64,000 nucleotides of DNA from an uncultured Collinsella sp. (GTDB taxonomy: Bacteria > Actinomycetota > Coriobacteriia > Coriobacteriales > Coriobacteriaceae), in contig CAAEOL010000047.1 of the NCBI GenBank assembly GCA_900757595.1, positions 1 to 64,000 of the forward strand, in the 5' to 3' direction. Of the stretch, positions 1 to 8,838 are shown one piece after another. Every line of letters starts with the position of its first letter. Position 1 is the first letter of the stretch. Under the pieces are notes generated by a model. That model was not told the origin of the DNA, did not search any database, and saw only the letters and a list, made by a program, of their open reading frames with translations. A program made the translations under genes and the position numbers.

Positions 1-83
1 CGCAGGCACCTCGCCTGCGCCACGGCGTCCCTTTGACACCGCCCGATTTACCGCCAGTGGGGAATTTCACCCCGCCCTGAAAC
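1..83 (-). ncRNA. FMN riboswitch (RFN element), 5' part, cut by window edge
   Basis: Read on the minus strand, the stretch starting near base 83 begins TTTCAGGGCGGGGTGAAAT, followed by TCCCCACTGGCGGTAAA and a GGGCGG segment. This matches the conserved 5' half of the RFN aptamer (CAGGG-GGGTGAAATTCCC-ACCGGCGGTA). The 3' half and the regulated gene lie to the left of base 1. By family knowledge the target should be a riboflavin biosynthesis or uptake gene that is switched off by FMN. A plausible promoter sits just upstream on the minus strand: TTGCGC at 121-116, 16-nt spacer, TACACT at 99-94. Confidence 0.88.
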
Positions 84-198
84 AGCAATTGCAAGTGTAG
101 CACGGGCAGGTTTTCGCGCAAGTATGCCAAGGGTAATTTATGATGGGGACCAGTTGCCGCAACAACCACATTCCCCACCCATCCCAAAGTAGCGCGCC

Positions 199-217
199 TT
201 TCGCGCGAAGCGCGAAA
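199..217. repeat. Perfect 8-bp hairpin in the groEL-riboswitch gap
   Basis: TTTCGCGC and GCGCGAAA flank a GAA loop. The gap of about 280 bp between the riboswitch promoter and groEL contains no credible gene. It also holds a second pairing, GGGAATCCG at 289-297 with CGGATTCCC at 331-339, which lies just past the groEL stop codon and may be its transcript end. There is no T-run, so intrinsic termination is uncertain. Confidence 0.5.
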
Positions 218-364
218 CAGCGAAGGGAACACGTACTCCCATCAACCACGTCCTTCTCCGCGAGCCGACCTCAAGGCCGTAAACGCAGGGAATCCGAGGA
301 CGTTCCGGAGAGAAGCCCCGTCACGCCCCCGGATTCCCGGTGGGAGTTCTAGACCTTGTCGGCC

Positions 365-2002
365 TTAGTACATACCGCCGCCCTGCTGACCAGCGGTGGC
401 AGCAGCGATAGCGTCCTCAAGCTGAGTGTTCTTGGGCACATCGGAGACGGTAGCCTCGGTGATGAGGATCAGGCTGGCGACAGAAGCAGCGTTCTGCAGG
501 GTGACGCGGCTGACCTTGACGGGGTCGAGGACGCCCATCTCGATCATGTCGCCCCACTCGCCGTTGGCAGAGTTGAGACCCTGGCCGGCGGGCAGCTCGG
601 CAACCTTGTCGACCACGACAGCGCCCTCAAAGCCAGCGTTCTTGGCGATGGTAGCGACCGGAGCGGTCAGAGCCTTCTTGACGATATCGACGCCGATCTT
701 CTCCTCGGGGTCGTCAATCTCAACAGCGTCGAGCGCAGGAGCAGCGTCCATGAAGGCGACGCCGCCGCCAGCGACAATGCCCTCCTCGACAGCAGCGCGG
801 GTAGCCTGCAGGGCGTCCTCGACGCGGTGCTTGATCTCCTTGAGCTCGGACTCGGTAGCAGCGCCGACCTTGATGACGGCAACGCCACCGGAGAGCTTGG
901 CCAGGCGCTCCTGGAGCTTCTCGCGGTCGAAGTCAGAGGTGGTGTTCTCCATCTCGCCCTTGATCTGAGCGATGCGGGCGTCGATGGCCTCCTTGGAGCC
1001 AGCGCCGCCGACGACGACGGTGTTGTCCTTGGAGATGGTGACGGACTTAGCGGTACCGAGCATATCGGCGGTGATGTCAGCGACCTTCACACCCAGCTCG
1101 TCCAGGGCAGCCTGGCCACCGGTGAGGACGGCGATGTCCTCGAGAATGCGCTTGCGGCGATCGCCGTAGCCCGGAGCCTTGACGGCGCAGACGTTGAGGG
1201 CGCCACGGATCTTGTTGAGGACCAGGGTAGGCAGAGCCTCGCCGTCGATGTCCTCAGCGATGATGAGCAGGCCACGGCCAGCGCGCTGGACAGCCTCGAG
1301 AACGGGCATGATGTCCTGAACGCTGGAAATCTTCTGGTCGGTGATGAGGATGTACGGATCCTTCATCACGGCCTCCATGCGGTCGTTGTCCGTGACGAAG
1401 TAAGCGGAGACATAGCCCTTGTCGAACTGCATGCCCTCGACGGTGTCGATGGTGATGTCGAACGTCTGGGAATCCTCGACGGTGATGACGCCGTCCTTGC
1501 CCACGACCTCCATGGCCTCGGCGATCTTCTCGCCGACCTCGGGGTCACCAGCGGAGATGGTGCCGACGGAAGCGATCTGCTCCTTGGTCTCGACCGGCTT
1601 GGCCTGCTTCTTCATCTCGGCGACGGCGGCGTTAACGGCCTTGTCGATGCCGCGACGAATGGCCAGCGGGTTGGCGCCAGCGGCGACGTTGCGCAGGCCG
1701 TCGTTGACGATGGCCTGAGCGAGCAGGGTTGCGGTGGTGGTGCCGTCACCCACGGTGTCGTTGGTCTTGGTGGCAACCTCCTTCACCAGCTGAGCACCCA
1801 TGTTCTCGATGTTGTCCTCGAGCTCGATCTCCTTGGCGACGGAAACGCCGTCGTTGGTGATGGTCGGGGCACCGAACGTGCGCTGCAGCGCAACGTAGCG
1901 CCCCTTGGGGCCCATGGTGACGGTAACGGCGTCGGCCAGAGTGTTGACGCCCTTGGCAAGCTTAGCGCGGGCATCGGTGTTGAACGTAATGTTCTTTGCC
2001 AT
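365..2002 (-). CDS. groEL: Chaperonin GroEL (Hsp60)
   Basis: This is the 60-kDa chaperonin, 545 residues, the normal length for the family. It forms the double-ring ATP-dependent folding cage capped by GroES in the cytoplasm. Recognisable motifs are the N-terminal VTMGPKGRYVAL, the ATP-site GDGTTTATLL near residues 86-95, and AGGGVAF near 413. The C-terminus is a short GGGMY tail instead of the longer GGM repeats of proteobacterial GroEL. The ATG is preceded by TTGGAGG at good spacing. It follows groES on the same strand with a 96-nt gap, so the two form the usual operon. Confidence 0.98.
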   Translation of the reverse strand: MAKNITFNTDARAKLAKGVNTLADAVTVTMGPKGRYVALQRTFGAPTITNDGVSVAKEIELEDNIENMGAQLVKEVATKTNDTVGDGTTTATLLAQAIVNDGLRNVAAGANPLAIRRGIDKAVNAAVAEMKKQAKPVETKEQIASVGTISAGDPEVGEKIAEAMEVVGKDGVITVEDSQTFDITIDTVEGMQFDKGYVSAYFVTDNDRMEAVMKDPYILITDQKISSVQDIMPVLEAVQRAGRGLLIIAEDIDGEALPTLVLNKIRGALNVCAVKAPGYGDRRKRILEDIAVLTGGQAALDELGVKVADITADMLGTAKSVTISKDNTVVVGGAGSKEAIDARIAQIKGEMENTTSDFDREKLQERLAKLSGGVAVIKVGAATESELKEIKHRVEDALQATRAAVEEGIVAGGGVAFMDAAPALDAVEIDDPEEKIGVDIVKKALTAPVATIAKNAGFEGAVVVDKVAELPAGQGLNSANGEWGDMIEMGVLDPVKVSRVTLQNAASVASLILITEATVSDVPKNTQLEDAIAAATAGQQGGGMY

Positions 2003-2098
2003 GGTAGGTAATCCTCCAAAAGAAATGTGACTCGCGTCGCCGCTTCCGAGTCCTATGCGGCGGGCGCGTTCAAAGACGAATCAGAGATTCTGACGAGA

Positions 2099-2392
2099 CT
2101 AGGCCTCGACGACAGCGTAGATGTCGTCGGCGCGCATCAGCAGATACTTCTCGCCGTCGACCTTGACCTCGTTGCCACCGAACTTACCGTAGATGACAAC
2201 GTCACCGACCTTGACGTCCATGGGGATGCGCTCACCCTTGTCGTTGACCTTGCCGGCGCCAACGGCAACGATGGTGCCACGCTGCGGCTTCTCCTGAGCG
2301 TTGCTGGCGATATACAGACCAGAAGCGGTCTTCTGCTCGGCCTCGTCGGGCTTAACCAGAACACGATCTGCAAGCGGCTTCAAAGACGACAT
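2099..2392 (-). CDS. groES: Co-chaperonin GroES (Hsp10)
   Basis: GroES is the heptameric lid of the GroEL chamber. The 97-residue protein has the family's start (LKPLADRVLVKPDEAEQ), the mobile-loop region around residues 18-30 (KTASGLYI) and the C-terminal DDIYAVVE. An AAGGAGGAGA ribosome site precedes the ATG. I searched the 150 bp upstream by eye and found neither a CIRCE element (TTAGCACTC-N9-GAGTGCTAA) nor a HAIR box (CTTGAGT-N7-ACTCAAG), so the heat-shock control of this operon is not evident. Confidence 0.97.
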   Translation of the reverse strand: MSSLKPLADRVLVKPDEAEQKTASGLYIASNAQEKPQRGTIVAVGAGKVNDKGERIPMDVKVGDVVIYGKFGGNEVKVDGEKYLLMRADDIYAVVEA

Positions 2393-2530
2393 GCTTGTCT
2401 CCTCCTTTTTGGGCCGCGCGGTTATACCACGCGAATTAACCCTTTTTGTTTGCGTACGCGTTGAATGGTACCCACGAATGGCGGGTTATACAACACAGAG
2501 TCAAAAAATCTTATTTTTTGGCACTTAGAT

Positions 2531-2739
2531 TTTCTGAATGCCGGGGGATAACTTGTGCGCGGCTCCCGTGTGGCGCCGGAGGGGCGGGATATAAGGTTTC
2601 CTGCTCGGGCAGTCCTGCTCGCACGAAGGCCACATTAAGTGGCCTTCGGCTCGTGCGGAACTCGCGATAAACCTTATATCCCGCCCCTCCGGAGCCACAC
2701 GGGAGCCAGGTTAACTAATTCGGGCCCGGCATTCAGAAA
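2531..2739. repeat. 209-nt nested giant inverted repeat upstream of groES
   Basis: Three nested pairings form one very long hairpin. The outer arms 2531-2545 and 2725-2739 are a perfect 15-bp match (TTTCTGAATGCCGGG). The middle arms 2561-2599 and 2669-2707 match at 38 of 39 positions. The inner arms CACGAAGGCCAC and GTGGCCTTCGGCTCGTG close on an ATTAA loop near 2635. No gene lies inside. It fills most of the 435-bp gap between groES and the amidohydrolase, both minus-strand, so it could serve as a transcription barrier behind the amidohydrolase. It is far larger than an ordinary terminator and has no T-run. Confidence 0.85.
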
Positions 2740-2827
2740 AGTCAGTGCAGCAAAATGGCGATGCGGATGGTGCGAACAAGAAAGGGGCACGTTGTTGAAA
2801 TGTGCCCCTTATGGGTGGGGTATGGGG

Positions 2828-4465
2828 TTAGCGCTCGTAGATTAAGTTGCCTGCCAGGTAGGTGGCCTGAACCTTGGTGGCTTGCAGCTCTTGGGGGTCG
2901 ATGGTGAGCGGGTTTTGGTCCAGGACTACCAGGTCGGCGTACTTGCCAGGCTCCAAGCTGCCGAGGTTTTGCTCGTCGCCTGCCGCATAGGCGCTGCCCA
3001 GGGTGTAGTTGCGCAGGGCCGTTGCCGCGTCGATACGCTCGCTCGGCAACCAGCCGCCCTCGGGCCAGTGGCTGCGGGGGTCCTGGCGCGTGATAGCCGT
3101 GTAGAGCACATTCATGCTGGTAACGGGCGTAATAGGGCTGTCGGTACCGAAGGCTTGGCGAATGCCGCGCTGCTTATAGGTTGCGAACGGCCACATGATG
3201 CGGCTGCGCTCCAGGCCCAGATCGCGCTCGGGGCCGCCCGGGTCGAGTGTAATGTGACAGGGCTGGCTCGAGGCAACGACGTTAAGCTTGCGTAGACGAT
3301 CGAGGTCCTCGGGCAAGAGGTTCTCCAGATGCTCAAGCGTGTTATGACCGTGCTGGGGCAGGCCGTACAGTTCGGCGGCCTCCTCAAAGATATCCAGCGC
3401 GGCATGAATCGCACCGTCACCGATGACGTGGATGCGAACGGTGTGACCGCGCTCCGCGGCAGCGAGGACCAGCTTGCGCATACGCTCGGCAGGAACCGTC
3501 AGGCGACCTTGATCGCCCGGGAAGCGCGGGTTGGTATAGGGCTCGGTGAGATAGGCCGTGTGTTCGCTCGAGACGCCGTCGAAGAACTGCTTAAAGCCTG
3601 GCGCCGAAAGCAGCGCGTTGTTCGCGTAGCGGGTCTGCAGCTCTTCCAAGCGCGACTGGTCATCCAGCAGCGTGGGGAACAGATGGGCTCGGATGCCCAG
3701 CTTGCCGGCTGCCTGCAGTTTGTCGTAGACATCGTCGCGGATAAAGTCGCAACCCGGCATGGGCATGAGCGACATATCGCATATCGAGGTGATGCCCTGC
3801 TCGGCCATCCGCCTCATTTGATCGGCGTAAGCGCTTGCGATGCGATCCTCGCCCAGCCACTCAAGGCAGCGCGGTAGCAGCTGCATGGCAGCCGCCTCGT
3901 GAGCAATGCCCGTGAGCTCGCCGTTTGCATCCTTGTCGTAGCTGCCGCCCGCTGGCGGCTCGCTGTCGCGTGTGACGCCGAGCGCCTCGAGTGCGCGGCT
4001 GTTGAGCCAAAGCGTATGTCCGTCGCCCGAATACATAACGCAGGGACGATCGGGGAATGCCGCATCGAGCGACGCCTTGGTAGGATGCTCGGGCGGGTCC
4101 CAACGGTAATCGCGCCAGCCCTGTGTCACAACCCAAGCGTCATCGGGCAGGTCCTTGGAAAACTCGAGCGCGTGCTGCACCAGCGCAGCCTCGGACGTGC
4201 CCATATCCATGAGCATGTACGGCGAGGAGCCGACCGAGGTATGGAAGAAGTGCAGATGAGCGTCATGGAAACCTGGACAGACAAACTGCTCGCCGTAGTC
4301 GATAACCGGCGTGGCGGCAGGCGCGGCGGCAATCACGTCATCGGGCGCACCGACTGCGACGATACGGTCGCCTGCGATGGCAATCGCCAGCTCGCGGGCG
4401 GTATCGATGCCGTCTTGCGCGGTAAAGACGTTCTTGGAGCGGATAATCCGATCGATATGTTGCAT
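2828..4465 (-). CDS. Amidohydrolase, YtcJ/amidohydrolase_3 family
   Basis: This is a metal-dependent TIM-barrel amidohydrolase of the YtcJ-like group, 545 residues from the chosen start. The metal-binding HxH motif appears as FHDAHLHFFHT near residue 65. Later ligands are in HVIGDGAIHAAL and the aspartate in FGTDSPITPV, and the C-terminal ADLVVLDQNP is typical of the composite beta-domain. The substrate is unknown; relatives hydrolyse N-substituted amides or aryl compounds. The frame stays open 240 nt further upstream, but that part is low-complexity. MQHIDRIIRS at 4465 has a GGGGA site, so I start there. It is divergent from an M20 hydrolase. Confidence 0.88.
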   Translation of the reverse strand: MQHIDRIIRSKNVFTAQDGIDTARELAIAIAGDRIVAVGAPDDVIAAAPAATPVIDYGEQFVCPGFHDAHLHFFHTSVGSSPYMLMDMGTSEAALVQHALEFSKDLPDDAWVVTQGWRDYRWDPPEHPTKASLDAAFPDRPCVMYSGDGHTLWLNSRALEALGVTRDSEPPAGGSYDKDANGELTGIAHEAAAMQLLPRCLEWLGEDRIASAYADQMRRMAEQGITSICDMSLMPMPGCDFIRDDVYDKLQAAGKLGIRAHLFPTLLDDQSRLEELQTRYANNALLSAPGFKQFFDGVSSEHTAYLTEPYTNPRFPGDQGRLTVPAERMRKLVLAAAERGHTVRIHVIGDGAIHAALDIFEEAAELYGLPQHGHNTLEHLENLLPEDLDRLRKLNVVASSQPCHITLDPGGPERDLGLERSRIMWPFATYKQRGIRQAFGTDSPITPVTSMNVLYTAITRQDPRSHWPEGGWLPSERIDAATALRNYTLGSAYAAGDEQNLGSLEPGKYADLVVLDQNPLTIDPQELQATKVQATYLAGNLIYER

Positions 4466-4631
4466 GGGCATCCCCATCTCTGGCAGGAAATTCAACACCC
4501 CCGAGTGTACTCCCCCGCCCCCGCCACAAAACGCCAAGCGGCAAACGGCACCTTTGCCAGGCCAAGTGGCAGGTGGCATACTGGAATGAGCTTGTACGAT
4601 TTTGCAAAAACCAGCAAGGAGCAAATCGACC

Positions 4632-6095
4632 ATGACGAAGACCAAGGCACAGCAGATTATGGCGGCGACCGAGGCTCGCGCGGCTGACGACGTCACCGCA
4701 GCCATCCAAGATATCGCCGCCGAGTTTGAACCCTACATCATCAAGCAGCGCCGCCACTTCCATAAGCACCCGGAGCTGAGCCTCGCCGAGGAGCGCACGA
4801 CTTCTGACATCGCCAACCAGCTCGACGCCATGAATATCCCCTACGAGCGTCCGCTCAAGACCGGCTTGGTGGCAACGCTTCGCGGTACCGCGCCGGATGC
4901 CTATCGCGAGGACGGCACGCCACGCCGCCGCATCCTGCTGCGCGCCGACATCGACGCCCTGCCCGTCACCGAGCAGACCGGCGAAGAGTTCGCCAGCGTC
5001 AACGAGGGCTGCATGCACGCCTGCGGCCACGACTGCCATATCGCCATGATGCTCGGCACGCTGCAAATCCTGCGCCATATGACCGACGACATCCACGGCG
5101 AGGTCCGCATCGTCTTCCAGCCCAGTGAGGAAAACGGCCAGGGCGCGAAACTCATGATCGGCACGGGCGTGCTCGACGGCGTCGATGGTGCCTACGCCGC
5201 GCATATCTGGAGCGAGGTCGACGCCGGCACCGTAAGCTGCGAGCCCGGTCCGCGCATGGCCAATACCGACTGGTTCCGCATTGATGTCCGCGGCACCTCA
5301 TGCCACGGTGCCATGCCCCAGCGCGGCCACGACGCCGTTATGGTTGCCGCCGAGATCGTCAATGCCCTGCAGACCATCGTCTCGCGCGAGATCAGCCCCT
5401 ATGAGCCGGCTGTCATCACCGTCGGCGAGCTGCACGGCGGCACCGCGCGCAACGTTATCGCCGGCACGGCCTACCTCGCCGGCACGGTGCGCACCTACGG
5501 CGATTCGACCCACGAGGAAATGCCGGAGCTTATGCGCCGCATCGTGGAGCATACCGCGGCCGCCTTGGGCGCCGAGGCAGAGCTCACCGGCTACACCATC
5601 GCCAACTACAAGGTCGAAAACGACGCGGCCTCGAGCGAGCGCTGCCGCCAGGCCGTCATCAAGTGCTTGGGCCCCACCGGTCAAGGCCATTACCGTGGCA
5701 CGCTTTCGGGCGAGGATTTTTCGGAGTACCTGCGCCGCGTACCGGGCGTGCTCGCCTTTGTAGGTACGCGCAACCCCAAGATTGGCGCCACGTACGCCCA
5801 GCATTCCTGCTTTTACAAGATTGACGAGACCGTGCTGGCAAAGGGCTCCATGGTGGCCGCCCAGTATGCTATCGACTTTTTGGCCGAGCCCACGCAAGAG
5901 GAGCTCGACGGCCCCGCGATTACCGCGGTCGCCGAAACCAACCCCGATCTGGCCGCCAAGTTACGCTCTGCCAAGGCGACGACCGCCGAGGCTCGTGACG
6001 CCATCCATGATGCCCGTACGGCTCGCCATGCCGCAATCAAGGGCATCCACGAAGCCCGCGCCGCCGCTCGCCGCGAGGAGAAACACGACGAGTAG
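4632..6095 (+). CDS. M20-family amidohydrolase (N-acyl-amino-acid / IAA-amide hydrolase type)
   Basis: This is a zinc or manganese metallopeptidase of the M20D type, which cleaves N-acyl or N-aryl amino-acid conjugates. The metal site is visible in MHACGHDCHIAMMLG, the catalytic glutamates in PSEENGQGAKLMI, and the lid-domain histidine in DVRGTSCHGAMPQRGHDA. The last 60 residues are an Ala/Arg/Lys-rich helical tail not needed by the family. The start MTKTKAQQ follows AAGGAG at 10 nt; an in-frame ATG 30 nt upstream has no ribosome site. It is divergent from the YtcJ-type amidohydrolase, and both may serve amide scavenging. Confidence 0.92.
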   Translation: MTKTKAQQIMAATEARAADDVTAAIQDIAAEFEPYIIKQRRHFHKHPELSLAEERTTSDIANQLDAMNIPYERPLKTGLVATLRGTAPDAYREDGTPRRRILLRADIDALPVTEQTGEEFASVNEGCMHACGHDCHIAMMLGTLQILRHMTDDIHGEVRIVFQPSEENGQGAKLMIGTGVLDGVDGAYAAHIWSEVDAGTVSCEPGPRMANTDWFRIDVRGTSCHGAMPQRGHDAVMVAAEIVNALQTIVSREISPYEPAVITVGELHGGTARNVIAGTAYLAGTVRTYGDSTHEEMPELMRRIVEHTAAALGAEAELTGYTIANYKVENDAASSERCRQAVIKCLGPTGQGHYRGTLSGEDFSEYLRRVPGVLAFVGTRNPKIGATYAQHSCFYKIDETVLAKGSMVAAQYAIDFLAEPTQEELDGPAITAVAETNPDLAAKLRSAKATTAEARDAIHDARTARHAAIKGIHEARAAARREEKHDE

Positions 6096-6130
6096 TCGTC
6101 ACACCCATCCATAACAGCCGGCTAAAGCAA

Positions 6131-6166
6131 AGCGGGGGCGGACGTGTCGAAACGTCCGCCCCCGCT
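6131..6166 (+). terminator. Intrinsic terminator after M20 hydrolase
   Basis: A perfect 15-bp GC-rich stem (AGCGGGGGCGGACGT with its complement) closes on GTCGAA. It is followed by CATTTGTC and so ends the plus-strand transcript. Confidence 0.8.
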
Positions 6167-6215
6167 CATTTGTCAAGCGCTATTTCTACCCCGTCCCCAA
6201 ATGGCAGGCGGCATG

Positions 6216-7460
6216 CTAATCGTCCTGAGGGTCCTCGTCGGAACTTGACTCGGGCGCCGGCTCAGGCGCAGGTGCCGGCTCGGGCGCAGGCGCCGGCTCG
6301 GGCGCAGGCGCAGGGTCAGGGTCAGGCTCAGGCGCGGGCGCGGGCGCGACATCCGGAGCACTGTAACCCGAAGGAGCGGACTTCTTCTCGAAGGGCAATA
6401 CAAAAGTCAGGACGTCGTCCTTGTCCTCGTCGGCCCACTCGCTTGCATAACGTGCAACCCAATAGCCAACGGCACGGTGCTTGAGCATCTTGCCAAAGAC
6501 CGTAAGAAATACGGTGACAAAAGCGACCAGCACCAGGAACAGCACGAGTGTGATGCCACCGCCGGTAACAAGCGCCTCAATAACCGTAGGACGATAGTAG
6601 TAGCTATACATACCGACAGAGGCAATGGCGCCAAAGACAACCGTCAAGATCCATGTGACAACGTTGGCGACCAGGCCCGTCAAAAACTCGGGAAGGAACG
6701 AAGCACAGAACAGCTTGGTCTTGTTGTGCTTAAAGGCGGCCCAGACCTTATCGAGCGAAAACGCGCTCTCGACGCGACCGGTCACCGCAAAGTGCATCAC
6801 GGCGATGTCGGCGAACATCTTAAAGAAGACACCCAGAATCGCCGAGGCAATTAGCGCCAGGACAAGCAGGCCGAGCGAACCGAACAGCGCAGCCTCGAGC
6901 GCATAAGAGCCGTAATAAGAATACGAGCCCGCGGCGCCAATTACCACGCCCTCCACCAGCGAAAGCACTACACCGATAACGGGAATGGCAGCGATAACCT
7001 CGAGCACGACCGAAATAACGCTCGAAAAGACTCCGAGACCAAACGACGTGGAACGCATGAGTGGACGGTCCATGCCGTCATCGACCTTGAGCGAAAGATC
7101 ACGACCCCACTCGATGCCAAAGCCCGAACCGCACACGCTCGCAATGCAAGCTGCCAAAAAGCCGATGGCAGCCGCAATGCCGCCAATAACGGGAATAAAC
7201 AACACGAGCACCGACACAACGCAAATCAGCGCCGGCAAAAAGGCAATCTGGCACACGCGCTGCAGCACGCCCGGAGTCTTGGTCATATCCTCAAACGCCT
7301 GAGCCACACAGCCCTTGGACGCGTTCATGGGAGGCTGAGGGACAAATTGCTGAGGCTGACCCTGAGGGGTGGAAGCTGCAGCACCAGCATTAGGAGCACC
7401 GCACACACCGCAGAACTTGTCGTTATCGCCCATAGGAGCGCCACACTGCGAACAGAACAT
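6216..7460 (-). CDS. Zinc-ribbon multispanning membrane protein with Pro/Ala/Glu tail
   Basis: The 414-residue protein begins with a zinc ribbon (FCSQCGAPMGDNDKFCGVCGAP, two CxxC pairs). About 50 linker residues follow, then five to seven hydrophobic segments in a Gly/Ala-rich membrane domain (residues about 75-350). It ends in a roughly 40-residue acidic tail built from PAPEPAP repeats. The ribbon-plus-membrane layout is common in uncharacterised Actinobacteria and Firmicutes proteins; no enzyme motif is visible. The frame is open 290 nt further upstream, but the ATG at 7460 has GAAGGG nine nt before it and starts exactly at the zinc ribbon. The function is unknown. Confidence 0.85.
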   Translation of the reverse strand: MFCSQCGAPMGDNDKFCGVCGAPNAGAAASTPQGQPQQFVPQPPMNASKGCVAQAFEDMTKTPGVLQRVCQIAFLPALICVVSVLVLFIPVIGGIAAAIGFLAACIASVCGSGFGIEWGRDLSLKVDDGMDRPLMRSTSFGLGVFSSVISVVLEVIAAIPVIGVVLSLVEGVVIGAAGSYSYYGSYALEAALFGSLGLLVLALIASAILGVFFKMFADIAVMHFAVTGRVESAFSLDKVWAAFKHNKTKLFCASFLPEFLTGLVANVVTWILTVVFGAIASVGMYSYYYRPTVIEALVTGGGITLVLFLVLVAFVTVFLTVFGKMLKHRAVGYWVARYASEWADEDKDDVLTFVLPFEKKSAPSGYSAPDVAPAPAPEPDPDPAPAPEPAPAPEPAPAPEPAPESSSDEDPQDD

Positions 7461-7609
7461 CGAAATCATCCCTTCGTATCTTGAGCGAATCACCTGGATC
7501 GCAAACGATGTCTTGTCATCATTATCACCCAATGTGAGGACAAATGCTCCTAGATGACGTTTTTGCAACACGCAGGGCGTTATTTGATTGTTAGACGAGT
7601 GTACCCGCG

Positions 7610-8632
7610 TTAATTCGTTCCGCGGAAGCCCTTGCCGACGATCTCGGAGCTGTCGACGATCGTGATAAAGGCACCGGGATCGACCTCGCGAGCATAGCGA
7701 CGCAGCTGCACGGCCTCGCGGCGGCTCAGCACGCTCATGATCACCGTCACGCACTTGCCCGAGAAGGCACCGTAGCCGCGGCTGATGGTCGCCGTGCGGT
7801 TGAGATGCTTGACGATAAACTCCTCGACCTTAAGGGGCTCGGAACAAATGACCGTGCAGACTTTGCGCAGGTGAATGCTCTCAATGGCTTTGTCGACCAC
7901 AAGCGTCTTGGCAAACAGGCCGAGCACGCAATACAGACCGACACGCGGGCCATACAAAAAGGCCGCGATGGTCACGATGCCGATATCGACCAGCAGTAGG
8001 GCACGGCCAATCTCGAGCGTCGTGCGGCGCTTGAGGATCATGGCAAGAATGTCCGTGCCACCCGTCGAGGCGCCGATGTCAAAGACAATAGCGCTGCCGA
8101 GCGCCGGCAAGATGACGGCAAAGCACAGGTCGAGCCACATATCGCCCGTCATCGAGACATCGGTCGGAATAAAGAGCTCAAACAGCGAAACATAGGCGGA
8201 CAACGCAAACGAGGCGAAGACGCTCCAAAGAATCGCCTTGCGCTCCAAAAAGATAAAGCCCAAAACGACGAGAACCGCGTTGATAATCCACATAAAGACG
8301 CCGACGGGCAGAGTCGGGAACAGCGTGGACAGAATGACCGACATGCCCGAGGTGCCGCCAAAAGCAAAGTGATTAGGGGTTTTAAACGCAACGATGGCAA
8401 AGGCCGTAAGAATCAGACCCAGATTGAGCTCGGCAAAAAAGCGCGGGAAGCCCGGCTCCTGGCTGCGCTTTTGGCCGGCACGCTCGCCGCGCTCGATATC
8501 GGTGCGATCGACCACGCGCTCCATCGGCACTACGGGAGGACGATGCACCTCCTCGGCAGCACGCGACGCCGCCTCTGCCGCAGCGGCCTCAATTGCCCAT
8601 GCCTTGCTTTCTGTTTCGTGCTCGTCGGCCAT
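7610..8632 (-). CDS. YitT family membrane protein (DUF161 + DUF2179)
   Basis: The 340-residue protein has a charged cytoplasmic N-terminal extension of about 70 residues, unusually long for the family. It is followed by five or so membrane helices (starting LGLILTAFAIVAFK, with the FGGTSGMSVIL and ASTGGTDILAMI glycine motifs). The C-terminal DUF2179 domain (CTVICSEPLKVEEFIVKHL onward) has a ferredoxin-like fold thought to sense a ligand. YitT proteins are widespread, and their transport substrate is not established. An AACGAGGAG ribosome site precedes the ATG. Confidence 0.92.
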   Translation of the reverse strand: MADEHETESKAWAIEAAAAEAASRAAEEVHRPPVVPMERVVDRTDIERGERAGQKRSQEPGFPRFFAELNLGLILTAFAIVAFKTPNHFAFGGTSGMSVILSTLFPTLPVGVFMWIINAVLVVLGFIFLERKAILWSVFASFALSAYVSLFELFIPTDVSMTGDMWLDLCFAVILPALGSAIVFDIGASTGGTDILAMILKRRTTLEIGRALLLVDIGIVTIAAFLYGPRVGLYCVLGLFAKTLVVDKAIESIHLRKVCTVICSEPLKVEEFIVKHLNRTATISRGYGAFSGKCVTVIMSVLSRREAVQLRRYAREVDPGAFITIVDSSEIVGKGFRGTN

Positions 8633-8746
8633 TACGGCAACTCCTCGTTAACAATTTGGAAACAATGCGCTCATTAGGGTAACGCGGAACGTGGGGATTG
8701 CAACCCTTAGTTAGACGAGCGGTATGACTATATCGGGAGCGTACAA

Positions 8747-8786
8747 AAACGGCCGGCCACGCTTTTGCTTGCGCGGTCGGCCGTTT
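8747..8786 (-). terminator. Terminator downstream of asp23
   Basis: AAACGGCCGGCC pairs with GGTCGGCCGTTT (one G-U pair) across a 16-nt loop. Read on the minus strand it ends the amaP-DUF2273-asp23 transcript, just past the CTGTC-type hairpin. Confidence 0.65.
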
Positions 8787-8803
8787 AACGTTTTCGCAGA
8801 TAA

Positions 8804-8838
8804 AACCTGCCAAAACAAACCTGTCTTTTTGGAAGGTT
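8804..8838 (-). repeat. CTGTCCC-type hairpin abutting asp23 stop
   Basis: AACCTGCCAAAA pairs with TTTTTGGAAGGTT across the loop CAAACCTGTC. On the coding strand the hairpin begins inside the TAA stop codon of asp23. It belongs to the loop-conserved family described in the findings. Confidence 0.75.

Noticed and set aside
140..352. 70-codon plus-strand frame between the riboswitch and groEL
   Set aside because: There is no ribosome site, the composition is Arg/Ser/Pro-rich, and it overlaps hairpins; it is not gene-like.
356..2011. 551-codon plus-strand frame opposite groEL
   Set aside because: It is the antisense shadow of a highly biased GC-rich gene; its translation is Asp/Leu/Val/Gly low-complexity without family features, while GroEL is unmistakable on the other strand.
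2470..2560. AAAATCT...AGATTTT hairpin upstream of groES as a CIRCE element
   Set aside because: Sequence and 9-nt spacing do not fit TTAGCACTC-N9-GAGTGCTAA; it is probably AT-rich chance pairing.
4466..4705. 80-residue N-terminal extension of the YtcJ-like amidohydrolase
   Set aside because: It would overlap the promoter and start of the divergent M20 gene, has no ribosome site, and has no similarity to family N-termini.
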